From Bacillota bacterium (GTDB lineage Bacteria > Bacillota > Clostridia > Lachnospirales > Lachnospiraceae), in NCBI GenBank assembly GCA_023442465.1, contig JAEZZQ010000016.1, positions 62,001 to 126,000 of the forward strand: a DNA stretch of 64,000 nt, given 5' to 3'. Shown here piece after piece: positions 60,467 through 64,000 of the stretch. A program made the translations under genes and the position numbers. Below the pieces are notes generated by a model. The model saw only the letters and a list, made by a program, of their open reading frames with translations, did not search any database and was not told where the DNA came from. The stretch's first letter is position 1, and each line of letters starts with the position of its first letter.

Positions 60467-61630
60467 TTATAAAAGAAAATAACGAATCGTCTTTATCACA
60501 TAGTCTTTATATCCTGCTTTATCTACCGCCTTGGCCGCAACGATGGATACACTTCCTATCCTCTGTCCGCCCAACTGGTAAACTGCTTCACCGATTGCCT
60601 GCCCCTCTGTTATAGGCGCTTCTATCTGGGCCGGAAGACTGATGGTCTTTTCGATTTCTGTCAGGTTATTGCCCTTGGTATCCAGATATCTGAACTCTCC
60701 GGCATAACTTAAGTTTACGGTATCATCTACGCCGCCTTTAATAAGCTGTGCAGGCAGGGTATCCTTGTTCTCATCCACATAAATGTTGCTCACACTATAA
60801 CCGTAATTAAGCAGCGACATCGCATCCTGGAATCTTATCTTATTGTCCGGGGCCGCCATAACTACCGCAATCAATTCGATGCCGTCCTTATTGGCCGTTG
60901 CCGAAAGACAGTATTTGGCCTTGTTCGTGGAACCGGTTTTCAGTCCCGTAGCCCACTCATACTGCTTTAAAAGCTTGTTAGTACTTGACAACGTAAAAAC
61001 GGAGGTCCCCTGCCTCGTCACATGAGAAATATCCTCCATCCAAATCTGTGTATAATTCAGCACCTCAGGATACTTGGTTATCAACTCCTTCGACATAGTC
61101 GCCACATCTCTGGCTGAGGTATAATGGGTATCCGAATCGGAAAGTCCGCAGCAATCCTCAAAATGCGTATGATCCATACGAAGTTCCTCCGCTCTCTGGT
61201 TCATCAGCTTCACGAATTCGGACTCGCTTCCCGCAATGTACTCTGCCACCGCCACACAGGCATCGTTTCCCGATGCTACAGCGATACACTTTATCAGGGT
61301 CTCTAAGGTCTGTACCTCTCCCTCCTCCAGGAACACTTGGGAACCGCCCATGGATTTGGCATATGCGCTGGTCATGATCTGATCGTCCAAGTGTATTCTT
61401 CCCGACTTGAGATGATCGAAAATAATCAACAGTGTCATAATCTTCGTTATGCTGGCAGGGCTCCTTTCCGCATCCGCCTCCTGTTCGCAGATGATCTGCC
61501 CTGTAGAAGCTTCTATCAATATGTAAGAAGGCGCGGACACCTCCGGCACCGCCCTCGCGTAAAGTATGGAGGAGAAAAACAAGCAGATACTGAATCCGTA
61601 GCAAATAGCAGCTTTCACCAATTTCTTCAC
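60467..61630 (-). CDS. D-alanyl-D-alanine carboxypeptidase, second copy (GTG start)
   Basis: A serine-type D,D-carboxypeptidase of 387 residues with an N-terminal signal or anchor (about 3-22). The start is a GTG at 61630 with GGAG about 10 bases upstream, because the ATG further on (61708) lacks support. Active-site motifs: SITKIM (about 57-62), SGN in ASGNDACVAVAEY (about 116) and KTG in LKTGSTNKAKYC (about 229-240). A C-terminal beta domain follows. It differs in sequence from the DacF at 56533; two paralogues in 5 kb suggest different growth- and spore-phase roles, which is inference. Confidence 0.9.
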   Translation of the reverse strand: MKKLVKAAICYGFSICLFFSSILYARAVPEVSAPSYILIEASTGQIICEQEADAERSPASITKIMTLLIIFDHLKSGRIHLDDQIMTSAYAKSMGGSQVFLEEGEVQTLETLIKCIAVASGNDACVAVAEYIAGSESEFVKLMNQRAEELRMDHTHFEDCCGLSDSDTHYTSARDVATMSKELITKYPEVLNYTQIWMEDISHVTRQGTSVFTLSSTNKLLKQYEWATGLKTGSTNKAKYCLSATANKDGIELIAVVMAAPDNKIRFQDAMSLLNYGYSVSNIYVDENKDTLPAQLIKGGVDDTVNLSYAGEFRYLDTKGNNLTEIEKTISLPAQIEAPITEGQAIGEAVYQLGGQRIGSVSIVAAKAVDKAGYKDYVIKTIRYFLL

Positions 61631-61667
61631 AATACACACTCCTGTCAGGTGTTCTACTACTATAAAT

Positions 61668-61700
61668 ATAAAAAAGCGATTCCGTTTAGAACCGCTTTTT
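61668..61700 (-). terminator. Terminator of PF06541 membrane protein gene
   Basis: On the minus strand AAAAGCGGTTC-TAAAC-GGAATCGCTTTTTT, a 7-bp stem (one G-T wobble) extended by A-T pairs, with T6; it starts in the stop codon region. Confidence 0.75.
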
Positions 61701-62292
61701 AATACCATCTCGCTTTAAAGTTCTGATATTTATCCACCCATCTGTCTCTTTGCCCGCGTATATCGATGCGAAATGCACGGGTCAACTGAACAATATAATC
61801 CACAGTGACAACAGCAAGTATCACTCCGCATACCCGGCTTCCCATGGAAAAGCTTAGGCCGTCGATAAAGCCAATTACCCTCGAATGCAGAAAAGTGATG
61901 ATAAACACCGCATACAAGCCCCAGGCAGCCGTACTTTCCAAGCATATGATGCCTTTATAATTATATGGCTTATCGTTATAATCCCACCAAACCTCTCCGA
62001 ACAGCTTAAGCATGAGCTTTCCAACCAAAAACTCGAAAACAGTTGCCATTACGGCTCCCGCCAAATACAATTCGAAAAAATGACCGTTTAACGGATGGAG
62101 TACAGTATATCCTATCACTGCACCAAAGCCGTAAATCGGACAAAAAGGACTTTTTGCAAACCCTCTGTTCGTTAACTTCTTGTTGCACAGTGACATATAA
62201 ATGGATTCTACCAGCCAGCCCAGCATACTGTAGATGACAAATGCCAAAACAAGATGATAAATATCCGTTCCTAGTATTTCTCTTGTCCACAT
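61699..62292 (-). CDS. PF06541-type membrane protein (putative ABC-transporter type IV)
   Basis: An integral membrane protein of 197 residues with about five helices (for example HLVLAFVIYSMLGWLVESIY, about 13-32, and AAWGLYAVFIITFL). The CPIYGFGAVIGY segment (about 49-60) and VEFLVG-type FEFLVGKLM are typical of the PF06541 (DUF1113) family, whose function is not settled. The start at 62292 (MWTREILG) follows GGGGGA by about 7 bases. The upstream region holds repeat family B copy 2. Confidence 0.85.
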   Translation of the reverse strand: MWTREILGTDIYHLVLAFVIYSMLGWLVESIYMSLCNKKLTNRGFAKSPFCPIYGFGAVIGYTVLHPLNGHFFELYLAGAVMATVFEFLVGKLMLKLFGEVWWDYNDKPYNYKGIICLESTAAWGLYAVFIITFLHSRVIGFIDGLSFSMGSRVCGVILAVVTVDYIVQLTRAFRIDIRGQRDRWVDKYQNFKARWY

Positions 62293-62327
62293 ATCGAATC
62301 CCCCGCTATGAAACATATCATAATTTA

Positions 62328-62440
62328 ACAAAAGTGTACCTCGTCCACTTTCGCAGTCAATGTTCGGCAACGCAGCTTTTGTTTGGCACAGCTGCGCATC
62401 CTTTTTTTATGTAACAGGAGCACTTTCTTATTACATAACA
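62328..62440 (-). repeat. Dispersed repeat family B, copy 2
   Basis: On the minus strand it repeats the blocks of 7926-8045 in order: a TGTAATA...GTTACA hairpin, GATGCGCAGCTG, AACAAAAGCTG, TTGAC-GCGAAAGTG and ACACTTTTGTT. It lies between rpsU and the PF06541 gene. No direct flanking duplication is evident. Confidence 0.75.
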
Positions 62441-62467
62441 AAGTCCTTGATTAAAAACCAAGGACTT
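62441..62467 (-). terminator. Terminator-like hairpin after rpsU
   Basis: AAGTCCTTG (62441-62449) and CAAGGACTT (62459-62467), a 9-bp stem. The minus-strand tail TTTGTTATG is not a clean T-run. Confidence 0.6.
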
Positions 62468-62480
62468 GTCGCTCACACAA

Positions 62481-62657
62481 TTAATTATATTTACGTTTTC
62501 TTGCTGCTTCAGATTTCTTCTTGCGTTTTACGCTTGGCTTTTCATAATGCTCTCTCTTACGAATTTCCTGCTGAATTCCAGCTTTCGCACAGCTTCTTTT
62601 AAAGCGACGTAAAGCGCTATCCAAAGTCTCGTTTTCTTTTACGATTACGTTTGACAT
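62481..62657 (-). CDS. rpsU: 30S ribosomal protein S21
   Basis: A 58-residue basic ribosomal protein. It begins MSNVIVKENETLDSALRRFK, continues with SCAKAGIQQEIRKREHYEKP and ends RKKKSEAARKRKYN, the typical S21 sequence; it helps base-pairing of the Shine-Dalgarno region on 30S. An AGGGAGG tract lies upstream of the ATG. The gene stands alone between coaBC and the PF06541 gene, with a hairpin after the stop. Confidence 0.97.
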   Translation of the reverse strand: MSNVIVKENETLDSALRRFKRSCAKAGIQQEIRKREHYEKPSVKRKKKSEAARKRKYN

Positions 62658-62794
62658 TCCTACACCCGACCTCCCTTCAGTCCCTTCCTAGCAACACGAC
62701 TGATTGGGTTTATTCTATTTACGCACAGATATGCTTGCATATCGTTATGCACAATAATGATTATATCACATTTTTTGGAGCAGTCAACCTATTT

Positions 62795-64000
62795 TTAAAA
62801 ATTATTTGCGTTTCGCATTATTTGTATTGTATCTATAATTTGTTTTGCGACTTCATCTTTGCTCATAATCGGCAATTCTATGAATTTGTCTGCCATAATC
62901 AATGTGGCTATGTTGGTATCCACACCAAATCCTGCACCAGCCTCTTTTAGATTATTCGCTACTATCATATCTATATGCTTGTTTCGCAATTTAGCTTTGG
63001 AATTTTCCAATAAATTTTCTGTTTCCATGGAAAACCCACATAAAAATTGATTTTGCTTCCGGTTATTCCCGAGAAATTGCAGAATATCCTCTGTTCTTTC
63101 CAGTGGAATCGTCATTTCATGATCCTTCTTTTTTACTTTTTGCTCCGATACAAATGCAGGGCGATAATCTGCCACCGCAGCTGCTTTTATAATAATATCC
63201 TGCTCCTCATAGCAGTCTTTTACTGCTTCAAGCATATCTGCAGCCGTTTCTGCTTCTATTATCTTTACAAAAAAAGGCTTTGCTATCTCAGTTTTTCCTG
63301 TGATCAGGGTGACCTCTGCGCCTCTTTGCATACAGTGCTTCGCTAGCGCATAACCCATTTTCCCCGTGGAATGATTCGTCAAAAACCTTACCGGGTCAAT
63401 TTTTTCCCGGGTGGGACCCGCTGTTACCAGCACCTTTCTGCCTGTCAGATCTTTTTCAAATGCTATTTCACGCAGAATATGTTCTAATAGCGCTTGCTCC
63501 GAAGGCATCTTGCCCACACCGGTATCTCCGCATGCTAGATAGCCGCTGTCCGGCTCAATCACTTCCATACCGTAGTTCCTTAACAATTTTATGTTGTCCT
63601 GAACAACTGGATTCCCATACATATGGGAATTCATGGCCGGGGCTACGATTTTTTTACAAGAACAGGCCATGACCGTGGTCGTTAGCATATCATCGGCAAT
63701 TCCATGTGCCAGCTTGCCGATAACATTGGCGGAAGCCGGCGCCACAAGCACAATATCTGCGCTTTTGGCAAGGGAAACATGCTCTACATTATATTGAAAA
63801 TTCCGGTCGAAAGTATCAATGAGACACTTGTTGCCGGTTAAAGTCTCAAAAGTAACAGGATGGATAAAATTTGTTGCATTCTGCGTCATCAGCACAGTGA
63901 TATTAGCATTTAGTTTTTTCAGCATACTTGCCAAATTGGCAATTTTATATGCCGCAATACTTCCGCTTACTGCCAAAACAACATTTTTCCCTTCTAACAT
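62795..64000 (-). CDS. coaBC: Bifunctional phosphopantothenoylcysteine decarboxylase/synthetase
   Basis: Two coenzyme A steps in one protein of 401 residues. The N-terminal flavin-dependent CoaC domain (about 1-180) has SGSIAAYK with the active His region and the PAMNSHMYGNP segment (about 118-128). The CoaB domain (about 190-400) begins TAGPTREKIDPVRFLTNHSTG (cut), with GKMGYALAKH and VKAAAVADY. The start MLEGKNVV falls at the window edge, so the gene appears complete, but nothing upstream can be read. Confidence 0.95.
   Translation of the reverse strand: MLEGKNVVLAVSGSIAAYKIANLASMLKKLNANITVLMTQNATNFIHPVTFETLTGNKCLIDTFDRNFQYNVEHVSLAKSADIVLVAPASANVIGKLAHGIADDMLTTTVMACSCKKIVAPAMNSHMYGNPVVQDNIKLLRNYGMEVIEPDSGYLACGDTGVGKMPSEQALLEHILREIAFEKDLTGRKVLVTAGPTREKIDPVRFLTNHSTGKMGYALAKHCMQRGAEVTLITGKTEIAKPFFVKIIEAETAADMLEAVKDCYEEQDIIIKAAAVADYRPAFVSEQKVKKKDHEMTIPLERTEDILQFLGNNRKQNQFLCGFSMETENLLENSKAKLRNKHIDMIVANNLKEAGAGFGVDTNIATLIMADKFIELPIMSKDEVAKQIIDTIQIMRNANNF

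Noticed and set aside
1..64000. CRISPR arrays, prophage, tRNA or rRNA genes
   Set aside because: No regular direct-repeat array, phage structural gene, tRNA cloverleaf or rRNA segment was noticed on either strand.

Overview
The window reads as a chromosomal segment of an anaerobic, endospore-lineage Firmicute, most likely a member of the Lachnospiraceae (class Clostridia). This is inferred from protein content, not from any marker search. The pointers are a complete Rnf complex in the order rnfC-D-G-E-A-B, separate but overlapping ispH and rpsA, SpoIID-like and SleB-like proteins, a T-box-controlled pheST operon, a chorion-like Cys/Gly-rich small protein, and BspA-type leucine-rich surface proteins with a class B sortase. 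No phage, conjugative element, CRISPR array, rRNA or tRNA gene is visible. The region looks like stable core chromosome peppered with small intergenic repeats.

Layout. 1-6359 (minus): a surface cluster of class B sortase, a giant BspA/InlB-repeat protein ending in a TPKTG sorting signal, and the start of a second BspA-like protein. 6590-7885 (plus): a Cys/Gly-rich small protein behind a sigma-K-like promoter, then two unrecognised overlapping genes. 8048-12931 (minus): leuS and an EF-G-like GTPase. 13267-16681 (plus): aroF-tyrA-aroA, then a chemoreceptor (to 18954). 19103-25992 (minus): PilZ protein, queA, an M18 aminopeptidase, and pheST with its T-box leader. 26126-32186 (minus): YihY, a SpoIID-like protein, 6S RNA, an M24 aminopeptidase and deoC. 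32434-33810 (plus): citrate synthase. 33864-38745: a membrane protein, thrC, a SleB-like hydrolase, a two-AP2-domain protein (plus) and a GH25 lysozyme. 39004-44124 (minus): the rnf operon. 44454-45557 (plus): a YprB-like exonuclease. 45781-51500 (minus): rpiR-type regulator, BaiN-like flavoprotein, cmk, ispH, rpsA, cheR. 51587-52135 (minus): a TetR regulator with a probable autoregulatory operator. 52263-56398 (minus): a biotin-dependent carboxyltransferase operon. 56533-64000 (minus): scpA-scpB-dacF, a phosphoesterase, a second D,D-carboxypeptidase, a PF06541 membrane protein, rpsU and coaBC.

How it fits together. Several units concern energy and carbon flow: Rnf couples ferredoxin oxidation to NAD+ reduction and ion pumping, the biotin operon moves CO2 between carboxylated and acceptor substrates, and citrate synthase, thrC and the aro genes draw on the same central carbon pools. 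A second theme is the cell wall and surface: sortase and substrate, two D,D-carboxypeptidases, SpoIID, SleB and GH25 enzymes.

The most unusual structure is non-coding. A family of about 133-bp, multi-hairpin intergenic elements has four long copies plus an internally deleted one, and a 139-bp relative sits upstream of rnf. They share ends of the form GTWACWGTTCA and are mostly flanked by 8-bp direct repeats that are perfect or nearly so, which marks them as non-autonomous mobile elements (MITE-like). A second, unrelated repeat family has two copies near opposite ends of the window.
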